Below, piece after piece: positions 20,920 through 29,659 of a stretch of 64,000 nucleotides of DNA. This stretch comes from Parasphingorhabdus sp. SCSIO 66989 (lineage in GTDB: Bacteria > Pseudomonadota > Alphaproteobacteria > Sphingomonadales > Sphingomonadaceae). Both the position numbers and the translations under genes were made by a program. The DNA lies in NCBI RefSeq assembly GCF_032852305.1, contig NZ_CP136594.1, positions 2,331,501-2,395,500 on the forward strand. The letters run 5' to 3'. Below the pieces are notes generated by a model, which saw only the letters and a program-made list of their open reading frames with translations, had not been told where the DNA came from and did not search any database. Each line of letters starts with the position of its first letter. Positions within the stretch are counted from its first letter, which is position 1.

Positions 20920-22947
20920 ATGGCCAAAAAGCCTTTTAATGACGCCCAGGTGGAGATCTGGAAGAAGTTCACCGAGACGCTGTTTCATGGCACCCATATG
21001 GCCATCACCCCCCAGCAGGTTGTCGACAATCTGCAGGTGATGTTTGCCGAGATGCACGGGGATAAACCATGCGAAACCGGCCTTTCGCTTTATGTTATCT
21101 GGCTCGCGCTGGGCGGACCGTTTTTCCATTTTGCCAGCCCGACTGCACGCAAACGCAAATTTGAGAAAAAGCTACAGAACCGGCGGGTTGATCTGTTTCA
21201 GGATTTCGCCCGGATACGCGGGATTATCTATGCCGGTTATTATGGTCATTGGCTTGGCGGCGAGCATGGCAGTGAGGAAGACAACGCCGATAATCCGGTG
21301 CTGAAGAGTCTCGATTTCACCCTGCCAACCGCGCGACAACGTGCGGGCGCGCCACAAGACCCGCCGGTGGTGGAGGAAACGTCTGGCGATCTGCCGCCTT
21401 CCGTTTTCTTCGATAGCAGCACTGTGCCTGCTGAAGCCGAGGTGATTGTCATCGGATCAGGCGCAGGTGGTGCGGTGGCCGCGGCCAATCTGGCTGCAAG
21501 CGGTTATAAGGTACTGATTCTTGAGGCCGGTGAGCATTTCCCGGCCAGCCGGATCACCACCCATGAAAAAATCATGTCATCCAACCTTTATCGCGACGGC
21601 GCGATCCAGACGACACGCAACCGCGATATCATCGTGTTTCAGGGACAGGTTGTCGGTGGTTCGCCAGTCATCAATAACGGCATTGCGCTGCGGGCAGCCC
21701 CACATCATGTGCTTCACCCACAAGCCGAAAACGTGCTGGACATATGGGCGAGTCTTGGTGCGCCTGTAAGCAGAACAGATCTGGACACCAGCTATGACCG
21801 TGTTGAAACGCGCCTTGATATCAAGCCAATTGCCAAGCGTTTGGGCCGCAATAATGGTACCCATCTGATCCGCGCCTGGAATGCCTATAAGCCTACATCC
21901 AACGATGCGCTGGACCAGGATGCAGTGCTCGAATGGTTCAGCAAAAACTGGGGCGCCTATGGCACAGATCGGGCCTGTGTCTCGGCTGGCTATTGCAATA
22001 CCGGCTGCCCCTATGGTCGAAAAAATGCGCCGCCCGAGACATGGCTTGCCGATGCCACCAAAGCCGCCACCCCGGCCTATATCGTGACCGAATGCGAGGC
22101 TGAGGAAATCCTCTGGGACGGTCGCAATGATGCAGGTGAACGGATCGCCAATGCCGTGGCGGTGAAATTCCGTGACGGCACCCGCAAAGCCATCCGCGCC
22201 ACCAAAGGCGTGGTTGTCGCTGCTGGCACCATCGCCTCATCCAATATCCTCGATGCCAGCCGCATAAAGGGCACGGGTGAAGGCATATCGCTCAATATCG
22301 CCTGCCCTGTTCCGGCGCTTATGGAGAAGAGACAGAACGCCTGGGATGAGGACCAGATGGCGACTTATGTCGATCGCGGCGATTTTCTGATCGAAAGCCA
22401 TTTCCAGCCGCCCATGAGTATGTCGACACTGGTCCCCGGCTGGTTTGAGGAACATTATCAGCGGATGCGCAACTATAGCAGGCTTGCCTCTGCCGGTGTG
22501 CTTTTTCCGGCGGACCGGCTCGGGGAGCTCAAAAACGGCAAGCTCGATTTTCATCTTGATGACCATACGCTCAACACGCTCAAGCGTGCATTGGCAACGC
22601 TGTCCAAAGTGCAACTCGCGGGCGGAGCGCTGGAAGTCTATCCAGCATTGCTGCGTGGACAGACGCTTTGGAAAGGCATGGACAATGATGCCGTTGATGC
22701 ATTTTTTAGAGACAATATCAAAGAAGCCGATGACGTCGTGCTGTCCTCCAGCCATCCGCATGGCGGCAATGCAATCAACAGCGATCCCAAAAAGGGCGTG
22801 GTTGATCTCGACCAGAAAGTGCATGGCACAAGTAATGTCTATGTCACCGATGCCAGCGTGATGCCCAGCTGTATCCGCGTCAATGCGATGCTGACCACTA
22901 TGGCGATGGCGGACCGGGTGACGCATGGAAAGCGGATCTTCGGCTGA
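20920..22947 (+). CDS. GMC-family FAD oxidoreductase
   Basis: Flavoprotein of the glucose-methanol-choline family, 675 residues. A 160-residue N-terminal region without an assigned domain precedes the FAD motif VIVIGSGAGGAVAAANLAA at about residues 175-193. The C-terminal GMC domain contains the catalytic-type SSHPHGGNAINSDPKKG and ends with the typical YVTDASVMPSCIRVNAMLT segment. Long-chain alcohol oxidases and cholesterol-oxidase-like enzymes share this plan, so an alcohol substrate is likely. ATG at 20920 follows GAGGAG. It begins the PHA gene group. Confidence 0.88.
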   Translation: MAKKPFNDAQVEIWKKFTETLFHGTHMAITPQQVVDNLQVMFAEMHGDKPCETGLSLYVIWLALGGPFFHFASPTARKRKFEKKLQNRRVDLFQDFARIRGIIYAGYYGHWLGGEHGSEEDNADNPVLKSLDFTLPTARQRAGAPQDPPVVEETSGDLPPSVFFDSSTVPAEAEVIVIGSGAGGAVAAANLAASGYKVLILEAGEHFPASRITTHEKIMSSNLYRDGAIQTTRNRDIIVFQGQVVGGSPVINNGIALRAAPHHVLHPQAENVLDIWASLGAPVSRTDLDTSYDRVETRLDIKPIAKRLGRNNGTHLIRAWNAYKPTSNDALDQDAVLEWFSKNWGAYGTDRACVSAGYCNTGCPYGRKNAPPETWLADATKAATPAYIVTECEAEEILWDGRNDAGERIANAVAVKFRDGTRKAIRATKGVVVAAGTIASSNILDASRIKGTGEGISLNIACPVPALMEKRQNAWDEDQMATYVDRGDFLIESHFQPPMSMSTLVPGWFEEHYQRMRNYSRLASAGVLFPADRLGELKNGKLDFHLDDHTLNTLKRALATLSKVQLAGGALEVYPALLRGQTLWKGMDNDAVDAFFRDNIKEADDVVLSSSHPHGGNAINSDPKKGVVDLDQKVHGTSNVYVTDASVMPSCIRVNAMLTTMAMADRVTHGKRIFG

Positions 22948-23055
22948 CATTTCGGCTGGCAGGGTTTTACCAAAAGCTGACGCGCGCGGCATGTTGTCGC
23001 AATCGCTACGGAGCGCTAACTGTGGCAAATAGTGTTCAAGATTTCGGAAAATGCC

Positions 23056-24147
23056 ATGATCCGCAATGCCCTCCTCCAATGGCGCAATCTCCGTCTTATT
23101 ATGCCTTTGCTGTTGGCACCTTTGCTGGCTGCATGCGGCGCGCAAGCGAACCAGCCGGATAGCCCCGCCCAAGCTGATGCATCGATAACCGGCACGCTGG
23201 TCGTCGGGAACAAAGGCGAAGATACGGTCAGCTTTGTTGATCTCGCCAGCGGAGAAGAGATCAAACGCGTCGAAACCGGCCCGCAACCGCATGAGGTGGC
23301 GATATCGCCCAATGGTCTTTTCGCCGCAGTTGCTGCTTATGGTGGTGAGACAATCGATATATTCTCAATAAACGATGTTAAAGTGCTCACCGGACGTCGG
23401 CTAGCGCGTATCGATCTTGTTCCGAATACACGACCTCATGGCGTCTTATGGCTTTCTGACAACCTCATCATGGCTACGACCGAAGGTTCAGATACCCTCA
23501 CCACCATCACCTTTCATGATTGCAAATCCAACGAAGATTGTCCGGCATTCGTACACTCGGTTAGTGCCGTTCCCACCGAAAATGCAGGAAGCCATATGCT
23601 GGCGGCCAGCGCTGACGGCAGCATGGCCTATGTCGCCAATCTGCAATCCAAGAATGTCAGCGTCATCAATGTAACCGAGGGCAAACACATCAGCGATCTC
23701 GTAGCCGGCACCGAACCGGAAGGCATAGCGCTCAGCCCCGATGGCAAAGAGCTATGGGTATCGGCACGCGGCAGTGACGAAGTGTTCGTTTTTGACACCG
23801 AGACGCTTGAGCAAAAAGCCAAGATCGCATCGGGTCGCTTCCCGCTGCGCCTCGCCATTAGCCCCGATGGCAAATATGCGGTGACCTCCGATCTGGTCGA
23901 TGGCGGCGTCAGTGTTTATGATACAGCCACAAAGGAACGGGTGCGCTCGATAACCGTTAGTGGTGAGCGCGAGGCGGCTCAGGTGACGGTAATCTTCTCA
24001 CCCGATGGCAAGCGGCTCTATCTGGCGGAAACCGGACAGAACACGATCGCTGAGATAGACTTTGCCAGCGGCAAGCTGCTGCGTCGTTTCGCCGTAGGGG
24101 AAAAGGGCGACGGCCTGGGCATGAGCCCGATTGCAATCACACAGTAG
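23056..24147 (+). CDS. YncE-like beta-propeller lipoprotein
   Basis: Predicted exported lipoprotein: hydrophobic leader with lipobox LLAAC near residue 27, then a seven-bladed-type propeller with repeats such as VAISPNGLFAAVAAY, IALSPDGKELWVSARG and LAISPDGKYAVTSDL. With the ATG at 23056 it has 363 residues; an upstream ATG at 23032 would add 8. YncE-like proteins are periplasmic propellers of uncertain role. It lies between the GMC oxidoreductase and PHA synthase on the same strand. Confidence 0.8.
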   Translation: MIRNALLQWRNLRLIMPLLLAPLLAACGAQANQPDSPAQADASITGTLVVGNKGEDTVSFVDLASGEEIKRVETGPQPHEVAISPNGLFAAVAAYGGETIDIFSINDVKVLTGRRLARIDLVPNTRPHGVLWLSDNLIMATTEGSDTLTTITFHDCKSNEDCPAFVHSVSAVPTENAGSHMLAASADGSMAYVANLQSKNVSVINVTEGKHISDLVAGTEPEGIALSPDGKELWVSARGSDEVFVFDTETLEQKAKIASGRFPLRLAISPDGKYAVTSDLVDGGVSVYDTATKERVRSITVSGEREAAQVTVIFSPDGKRLYLAETGQNTIAEIDFASGKLLRRFAVGEKGDGLGMSPIAITQ

Positions 24148-24223
24148 CAATTCCGAGGGAATCGGATAAAGACCAACACATAGAACAGACAAGCGCAACA
24201 GCGCGACATAAAGGGAGAGAGAT

Positions 24224-25948
24224 ATGAGCGAACAGGCCACCCCCAATTCGGGTCCACGCACATTGGTAGACGAAGCGGCACAATCCACCACAGCGCTTGG
24301 CCCGTTAATGGGACTGGCACGCGAGGATTTTGTTGGCGCGATCAGCCTGTTGCTGCGCGAAACCGCCAGCGACCCGGCGCGCACCATGCGCCATGCCCAG
24401 GCTTTTTCCGAAGATGTGGTGAAAATTTTTACCGGCAAGTCAGAGCTTTCGCCGCATCCCAAGGACAAGCGCTTCATGGACCCGGCTTGGCAGTTCAACC
24501 CGTTCTTCAAGGCGGGCGCGCAATATTATCTTGCCGTTCAGAAGGGTATGCAGCGCTGGATTGAGGATCTGGAGCTCGACGCGCTGGAAAAAGACCGCGC
24601 CAATTTCATTACCAATATCATTATTGACTCTCTCGCCCCGACCAACACCCTGATCGGCAACCCGATGGCGCAGAAGCGGGCGATTGATTCAGGCGGCTTA
24701 TCGCTGATCAAGGGCCTGAAAAATGCTTATGACGATATGGTCTATAATGATGGCATGGTCAGCCAGGTCGACAAAAAGCCGTTCGAGCTGGGCAAGAATG
24801 TCGCCACCTCCAAGGGCAATGTCGTCTATCGCAACGATATGATGGAGCTCATCCAGTACGCGCCGACCACCGAGAAGGTGTATGAGACGCCGCAGCTGAC
24901 TATCCCGCCGCAGATCAACAAAATGTATATTAACGATCTCAGCCCGGAAAAATCGGTGGTCAAATGGCAAGTCGATAACGGCATCCAGACCTTCGTCATC
25001 AGCTGGCGCAACCCGGAAAAGGAACACGGCATCTGGGATATGGCCGACTATATCGCCTCGTGCAAAGAGGCGATTGACGTGATTTGCGAGATTACCGGCT
25101 CTGACAAAGTCAATGTCTCCGGCGGCTGTTCAGGTGGCCAGACATTGGCGATGCTGCTCTCCAAACTGGCCTCAGAGAAAGACACGCGTATCGGCGCGGT
25201 GACGCTGATGGTCTGTGTCCTCCATCCCAAGCAGAATGACATCGAGGCCGGATCGCTTATGAGCGAGAACAGCCTCGAACTCGCCAAGCAACGCGCCTCA
25301 CGGCAGGGCGTAATCGAAGGGAATTCGCTGGCGCGCGGCTTCGCCTGGCTGCGTCCCAATGACCTGATCTGGAACTATGTCATCAACAATTATCTGATGG
25401 GTGAAGACCCGCCAGCGTTCGACGTGCTGTTCTGGAATGCCGATGCCACCAATCTCTCGGCCAGCCTGATGGGCGATTTCCTCAACATCTTTGAAACGCT
25501 CGCTTTCGTCAATCATGGCGAGGTGGAAATGGTCGATCACAAGGTTGACATCAGCAAGGTCGACAATGATCTGTTTATCCTTGGCGGCGTTACCGACCAT
25601 ATCACGCCATGGCGCGCCTGCTATCGCTCGACCCAGCTGTTCGGCTCAAAGAATATCGAATTTGTGCTGTCGCAATCAGGCCATATGCAGGCGATTCTCA
25701 ACCCGCCGACCAACCCCAAGGCGAAATATTTCAAGACCAAGGGCAATACCCCCACCAAGCAGAAAAAACCGCCTGCCGACGTCGATAAATGGCTGTCAGG
25801 GACCGAAGAGGTCAAAGGCAGCTGGTGGCCCTATTGGATGGAATGGGTACAGGCACGCTCCGGCAAGGAGATTGCCGCGCCCACAACGCTGGGCAGCAAG
25901 GCCAATCCACCCAAAGAAGCGGCACCGGGGCTGTATGTGCTTGATTGA
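24224..25948 (+). CDS. phaC: Poly(3-hydroxyalkanoate) synthase
   Basis: Polymerises (R)-3-hydroxyacyl-CoA on the surface of storage granules. It has 574 residues. The lipase-like box SGGCSGG carries Cys302; Asp458 (GGVTDHITPW) and His487 (QSGHMQAILNPP) complete the triad. The positions and the N-terminal sequence resemble the Pseudomonas class II (medium-chain) enzymes rather than class I. ATG follows GGGAGAG. The depolymerase phaZ lies 226 bp downstream on the same strand, as in pseudomonad pha loci. Confidence 0.92.
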   Translation: MSEQATPNSGPRTLVDEAAQSTTALGPLMGLAREDFVGAISLLLRETASDPARTMRHAQAFSEDVVKIFTGKSELSPHPKDKRFMDPAWQFNPFFKAGAQYYLAVQKGMQRWIEDLELDALEKDRANFITNIIIDSLAPTNTLIGNPMAQKRAIDSGGLSLIKGLKNAYDDMVYNDGMVSQVDKKPFELGKNVATSKGNVVYRNDMMELIQYAPTTEKVYETPQLTIPPQINKMYINDLSPEKSVVKWQVDNGIQTFVISWRNPEKEHGIWDMADYIASCKEAIDVICEITGSDKVNVSGGCSGGQTLAMLLSKLASEKDTRIGAVTLMVCVLHPKQNDIEAGSLMSENSLELAKQRASRQGVIEGNSLARGFAWLRPNDLIWNYVINNYLMGEDPPAFDVLFWNADATNLSASLMGDFLNIFETLAFVNHGEVEMVDHKVDISKVDNDLFILGGVTDHITPWRACYRSTQLFGSKNIEFVLSQSGHMQAILNPPTNPKAKYFKTKGNTPTKQKKPPADVDKWLSGTEEVKGSWWPYWMEWVQARSGKEIAAPTTLGSKANPPKEAAPGLYVLD

Positions 25949-25976
25949 TTAAGGATCGGCCTAGTTTACATTAAGT

Positions 25977-26057
25977 CGTCATTGCGAGGAGCGAAGCGAC
26001 GCGGCAATCCAGAGCAGCGCGAGTGGTTCTGGATTGCTTCGCTACGCTCGCAATGAC
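25977..26057. repeat. GTCATTGCGAG palindromic repeat
   Basis: GTCATTGCGAGGAGCGAAGC and the inverted GCTTCGCTACGCTCGCAATG flank CAATCCAG/CTGGATTG in the phaC-phaZ spacer. This is a common dispersed bacterial palindrome. It may fold in the transcript and separate expression of the two genes. One copy is seen here. Confidence 0.75.
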
Positions 26058-26174
26058 GCGCTCTTATCTAAACGGAAATAGACTTCAGATATCAAAAGCA
26101 GACTTCGACAAAACCGACCCAAGCGTGTATAGGAACCCAAAGTCAGTCCAACGGGACGCAATAACGGAACATTT

Positions 26175-27032
26175 ATGGCAAAGATCAAAGACCCGATGCA
26201 CGGTGCCGATGTCACCATGGAAACAGTGGACGGCAAGGAGTTACGGGTAGCACGCTGGCGCTTTGATGCGGGGCTGGATTTGCCGCCGCTGCTTTTCTTC
26301 AACGGCATTGGCGCCAATATGGAAGCCGTTGCCCCCTTTGCCGAAATGCTGACCGAGCGGCCGTTTATCACGCTGGATATGCCCGGCGTCGGTGGCTCGC
26401 CCGATACGCTGGTGCCCTATAATGCGGTGTGGATGTCGCGCATCGTCAACAATATTCTCAATGACTATGACGTTGGCGAAGCCGATGTCATGGGCGTCAG
26501 TTGGGGCGGCGCGATGGCGCAGCACTTCACGTTGCAGAACTCGGCCCGGGTGCGCAAACTGATCCTGGCGGCGACCACCGCAGGCATGTTCATGGTCCCG
26601 GGCAAGATGTCAGCATTGACCAAGATGGCCAATCCGCGCCGCTATATCGACCCGGACTATATGAACGAGAATTTTGCCACGCTTTATGGTGGTAATACCG
26701 ATGGCAAGAAGGGGCATTCCAGCCGCCTGACGCCGCCCAGCCGGCTCGGCTATCTCTACCAGTTGCTCGCCTTTGCCGGATGGACCAGCGCGCCCTTCCT
26801 GCCGATGATGAACAAGGAAACGCTGATCATGATGGGTGGCGAGGACAATATCGTTCGCCCGATCAACGGTACTATTCTCGAAACGCTGATCCCCAACAGC
26901 AAAATGCACCTGATCGAGGATGGCGGCCATCTCTTCCTGCTGAGCCATCTCGACGAATGCCTGGAAGCGATCCGCCAGCATCTCGACGGCCCGCCACGGC
27001 ATGAGAAGATGCCGACGGAGGAAGCGGCTTAG
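26175..27032 (+). CDS. phaZ: Intracellular poly(3-hydroxyalkanoate) depolymerase
   Basis: Alpha/beta hydrolase that mobilises granule-bound polymer. It has 285 residues, close to the 283 of the Pseudomonas enzyme. The lipase box MGVSWGG has Ser109; Asp224 (GGEDNIV) and His252 (DGGHLFLL) complete the triad. The N-terminal LFFNGIGANMEAV holds the oxyanion turn. Its position after phaC strengthens the call. Confidence 0.9.
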   Translation: MAKIKDPMHGADVTMETVDGKELRVARWRFDAGLDLPPLLFFNGIGANMEAVAPFAEMLTERPFITLDMPGVGGSPDTLVPYNAVWMSRIVNNILNDYDVGEADVMGVSWGGAMAQHFTLQNSARVRKLILAATTAGMFMVPGKMSALTKMANPRRYIDPDYMNENFATLYGGNTDGKKGHSSRLTPPSRLGYLYQLLAFAGWTSAPFLPMMNKETLIMMGGEDNIVRPINGTILETLIPNSKMHLIEDGGHLFLLSHLDECLEAIRQHLDGPPRHEKMPTEEAA

Positions 27033-27052
27033 GCGCGCTTTGTTCTGACCTT

Positions 27053-27180
27053 CCGTTCGCCTCGAGCGAAGTCGAGAGGCCCTAGTAAGTGGAGAACGGT
27101 GTCTCGACTTCATTGCTTGGCAATGAAGTTTATCCTGAGCGCCTGCCTTGGCAGGCAGTCGAAGGGCTCGACACGAACGG
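27053..27180. repeat. CGTTCG...CGAACG hairpin repeat, copy 2 (hybrid)
   Basis: The left half matches copies at 17324 and 55388 (CCGTTCGCCTCGAGCG, AAGTCGAGAGGC). After GTCTCGACTTC, an extra segment of about 58 bp intervenes before CTCGACACGAACGG. It holds two more small palindromes, CATTGCTTGGCAATG and GCCTGCCTTGGCAGGC. It looks like one repeat interrupted by, or recombined with, a second type. Confidence 0.7.
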
Positions 27181-27219
27181 TTTATTGCCGTTTACTTTTT
27201 GTGTGCCAACACAGCAGTC

Positions 27220-28173
27220 TTAATCTAACGACTCCCGACTCACTCCACATTGTCCCGCTTCGGGCAAACGCCCTGCGTCAGCAAGCGCCCGGGCCGCGGC
27301 GCGGGGGCGGTCGGTGGCGATGATATCAACGCCGCGTTCGCCCAATTCGGCATAGCGGGCATCAATGCCGAAGCGGTCGAGTTGTTTGTCTATCGAGCGT
27401 GACCCGCCCAGCGTGCCAAAAATGACCTCCACATCCGCCTTGTCCAACTCGGCATAGAGATTGGGGCGCGGCAGCCTTATACCAGTAAAGGCGACAATAG
27501 CCTCACGCGCTATGCCTGCAGCTTCGGCTTCTGCGAGTGCGCCGGGACGCTCTATCGAGAGCGAAATCAGCATCTCCGGCGCCAGATCATGCAGCTTCTT
27601 TGCAGCCGCTACTGAATAGGCAATCAGGATCACATTTTGCGCCATCTCCTCGGCGCGGATCATGGCGATCACATCTTCATAGGGTGCGGACCGCTTGAAA
27701 TCGATCTGCATCACGGTGCGCCCTTTGGCCCAGCGCAATGCGTCCTGCAGCTTTGGCACGGCATAGGGCGTCACCCAGCCATCGGCATCCTTCAGCTTGA
27801 GCGCGGCTATGCTGGCCCAATCCTGCGCTGCAGCCTCGCCGTTGCCGGTGGTGGTGCGGTCCAGCGTGTCATCATGCATCAGGAACAAAACCCCGTCGCT
27901 GCTGGCCGCGACATCGACTTCCATAATTGCAGGTGTGGCGGCGAGCACTGCATCCATAGTTTCAATCGCATTTTCCGGCAGACCCGGAGACGGCCCGCCA
28001 CGATGCGCCGAGATAAGCGTGCGTTCTTCGCCCTCAAGGCAGTCGAGGAAGGCGGACAGGTCTCCCTCAATCGACAAAGTCCAATGCCCCTGTGCCTGCG
28101 CCGCGACAGGAGACGATAGCGCAGGCAAAGCAAGCACGCAGACAATGGACAATGCAGAACGGGGAAAGGGCAT
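27220..28173 (-). CDS. Glycerophosphodiester phosphodiesterase family protein
   Basis: A secreted GDPD-fold enzyme of 317 residues. A signal peptide spans about residues 1-26 (LALPALSSPVAAQA). The catalytic start ISAHRGGPSPGLPENAIE and the metal site EVDVAASSDGVLFLMHDDTLDRTT follow near residues 53-110. It would hydrolyse glycerophosphodiesters in the periplasm. A second family member is at 48820. It stands alone, transcribed toward phaZ. Confidence 0.85.
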   Translation of the reverse strand: MPFPRSALSIVCVLALPALSSPVAAQAQGHWTLSIEGDLSAFLDCLEGEERTLISAHRGGPSPGLPENAIETMDAVLAATPAIMEVDVAASSDGVLFLMHDDTLDRTTTGNGEAAAQDWASIAALKLKDADGWVTPYAVPKLQDALRWAKGRTVMQIDFKRSAPYEDVIAMIRAEEMAQNVILIAYSVAAAKKLHDLAPEMLISLSIERPGALAEAEAAGIAREAIVAFTGIRLPRPNLYAELDKADVEVIFGTLGGSRSIDKQLDRFGIDARYAELGERGVDIIATDRPRAAARALADAGRLPEAGQCGVSRESLD

Positions 28174-28448
28174 GGTCTACTCCGAAGATGCTGAAAGAGG
28201 AGAAACGGGACTAGCCGTTGGAAAGTGTCAATTTGTCTTGACGAAGGTTACAAAAGTTGCGCTCAAAAACCGCTGAAATGCGTGGATGGTGTTGGATTTG
28301 TACTGGGATAGTCCATGGCCATTTGAAGTGGGTCTTCCAAGAAGGCAAATCTCATAGCCAAACAATCTTATCAGTAATGGGAGCTGAAGGACACAGTCAC
28401 TTTATTAGGTTTAGGGTCAGGATCATTTACGTCTCTATATTGATTTTC

Positions 28449-28588
28449 GTCGGCCCCGCGCAGGCGGGGCCAGGGCTATATTTTCGCGCAAAGACACGAA
28501 GAGATCGTGCGTTACAAGAACTCTCTTTGCGCCTTCGCGTCTTTGCGTGAGTCAAAAAAAGCCTAGGCCCCGCCTGCGCGGGGCCGAC
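28449..28588. repeat. MITE-like palindromic element, copy 2
   Basis: Near-perfect inverted ends of about 29 bp begin GTCGGCCCCGCGCAGGCGGG; each end is itself palindromic. Inside, CGCAAAGACACGAAG pairs with CTTCGCGTCTTTGCG. The architecture and right-end sequence match copy 1 at 14101-14250. No coding capacity is seen, so it would need a transposase supplied elsewhere if mobile. Confidence 0.78.
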
Positions 28589-28632
28589 AAGATAACCAGA
28601 ATGCAATTGGAATAGAGATTCAGCGGATTCAG

Positions 28633-28649
28633 GTAGGTCCTGGCCCTAC
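28633..28649 (-). repeat. Short TAGGGCCAGGACC motif
   Basis: GTAGGGCCAGGACCTAC on the minus strand is a near-palindrome. It resembles the ends of the 270-bp element at 38174-38443 (TAGGGTCAGGAC) and the motif at 49946. It may be a solo end left by an excised element. Confidence 0.4.
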
Positions 28650-28689
28650 GCAAAAGACATATGGATGTTTGCGTCATGCGCCATGATAA

Positions 28690-29592
28690 TCACCCCAGCC
28701 AATCGCGCACAATCGCATTGACCTTGTCCGGCGCTTCCTGCTGCACCCAGTGGGAGACATTGGGTAGGCGATGCAGCGTCAGATTGGGCACCCATTGATC
28801 GGTGTCATTGGTGCAACGAATATCAATCGCGGCATCCTCTTCACCCCAGACCATCAGCGTTGGTATCTCCACCCGGCCATCGCCGATCTCGCGAAAATCG
28901 GGGTAGCGCATCAGCGCGCGATAATAGTTGATCATCGGTGTCGCGGCTCCGGGCTTTGCCGCAGCGCGAGCATAGACATCCAACACATCATCGCTGAAAT
29001 GCGTCTTGTCGATCGCCATATTGTAGAACACGTCACGAACCTTGGCCGCACCATTGCGGCTCAGACCCCATTCGGGCAGGCCGGGGATTTGGAAGAAAAA
29101 GATATACCAGCTCTTTTTGATCTGGTGCCAGTGCCTCAGCTCTCGTCGTGATGCCAAAGGATGCGGCACATTCATGATGATCAGCCGCTCCAAAGGCCGT
29201 ATCTTTTTGATCGCAAAATGCCAGGCAACAATCGCGCCCCAGTCATGCGCCATCAACGTCACTTTCTTCGCGCCGCTGGCATCGATCAGCGCCGCCACAT
29301 CCTGCACCAGCGTGTCCAGCCGATAGGGCTCAACGCCTTCGGGCTTGGACGACATGCCATAGCCGCGCATATTCGGTGCCCAAACGCGATAACCCATCTC
29401 CGCCAGCATCGGCATTTGATGCCGCCAGCTAAAATTGAGCTCTGGAAAACCATGCAGGCAGAGCATGAGATGCTCACTATCCGCCGACCCCGTCTCGGCC
29501 AGCTCAAAGCGCAGACCATTGGCCTCGATAAAGCGGATGGTGATGCCGCTGTCCGCCGCCGGTTGCCAACTGGTTGTAAAACTCTCGCCCAT
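28690..29592 (-). CDS. Alpha/beta hydrolase, epoxide hydrolase-like
   Basis: The ATG at 29592 gives 300 residues (MGESFTTSWQP); upstream Met codons would add an unlikely extension. HGFPELNFSWRHQMPML and APNMRGYGMSSKP are the oxyanion and cap-entry motifs of epoxide hydrolases and haloalkane dehalogenases. The nucleophile is the Asp of LMAHDWGAIVAW; an acid is in GEEDAAIDI and the base in VSHWVQQEAP. It diverges from the D-aminoacylase-like gene at 29660; a 67-bp gap holds both promoters. Confidence 0.87.
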   Translation of the reverse strand: MGESFTTSWQPAADSGITIRFIEANGLRFELAETGSADSEHLMLCLHGFPELNFSWRHQMPMLAEMGYRVWAPNMRGYGMSSKPEGVEPYRLDTLVQDVAALIDASGAKKVTLMAHDWGAIVAWHFAIKKIRPLERLIIMNVPHPLASRRELRHWHQIKKSWYIFFFQIPGLPEWGLSRNGAAKVRDVFYNMAIDKTHFSDDVLDVYARAAAKPGAATPMINYYRALMRYPDFREIGDGRVEIPTLMVWGEEDAAIDIRCTNDTDQWVPNLTLHRLPNVSHWVQQEAPDKVNAIVRDWLG

Positions 29593-29659
29593 AGCCGCAC
29601 CACCCTTTAATCGATCGCTTAATTCTGTTACTCCCAAAAGAAAACGCAGGAGAGAGTCA

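Larger units (their letters stand above)
28174..28689. other. Non-coding region with MITE-like element
   Basis: A 516-bp stretch without a supportable gene. It holds the palindromic element at 28449-28588 and a short TAGGGCCAGGACC motif at 28633-28649 (minus strand). The rest is of mixed composition; the promoter of the phosphodiesterase gene presumably lies just above 28174. Confidence 0.65.

Noticed and set aside
28257-28550. Possible 97-residue gene
   Set aside because: It runs through the MITE-like element, has no good ribosome-binding site and no family pattern.
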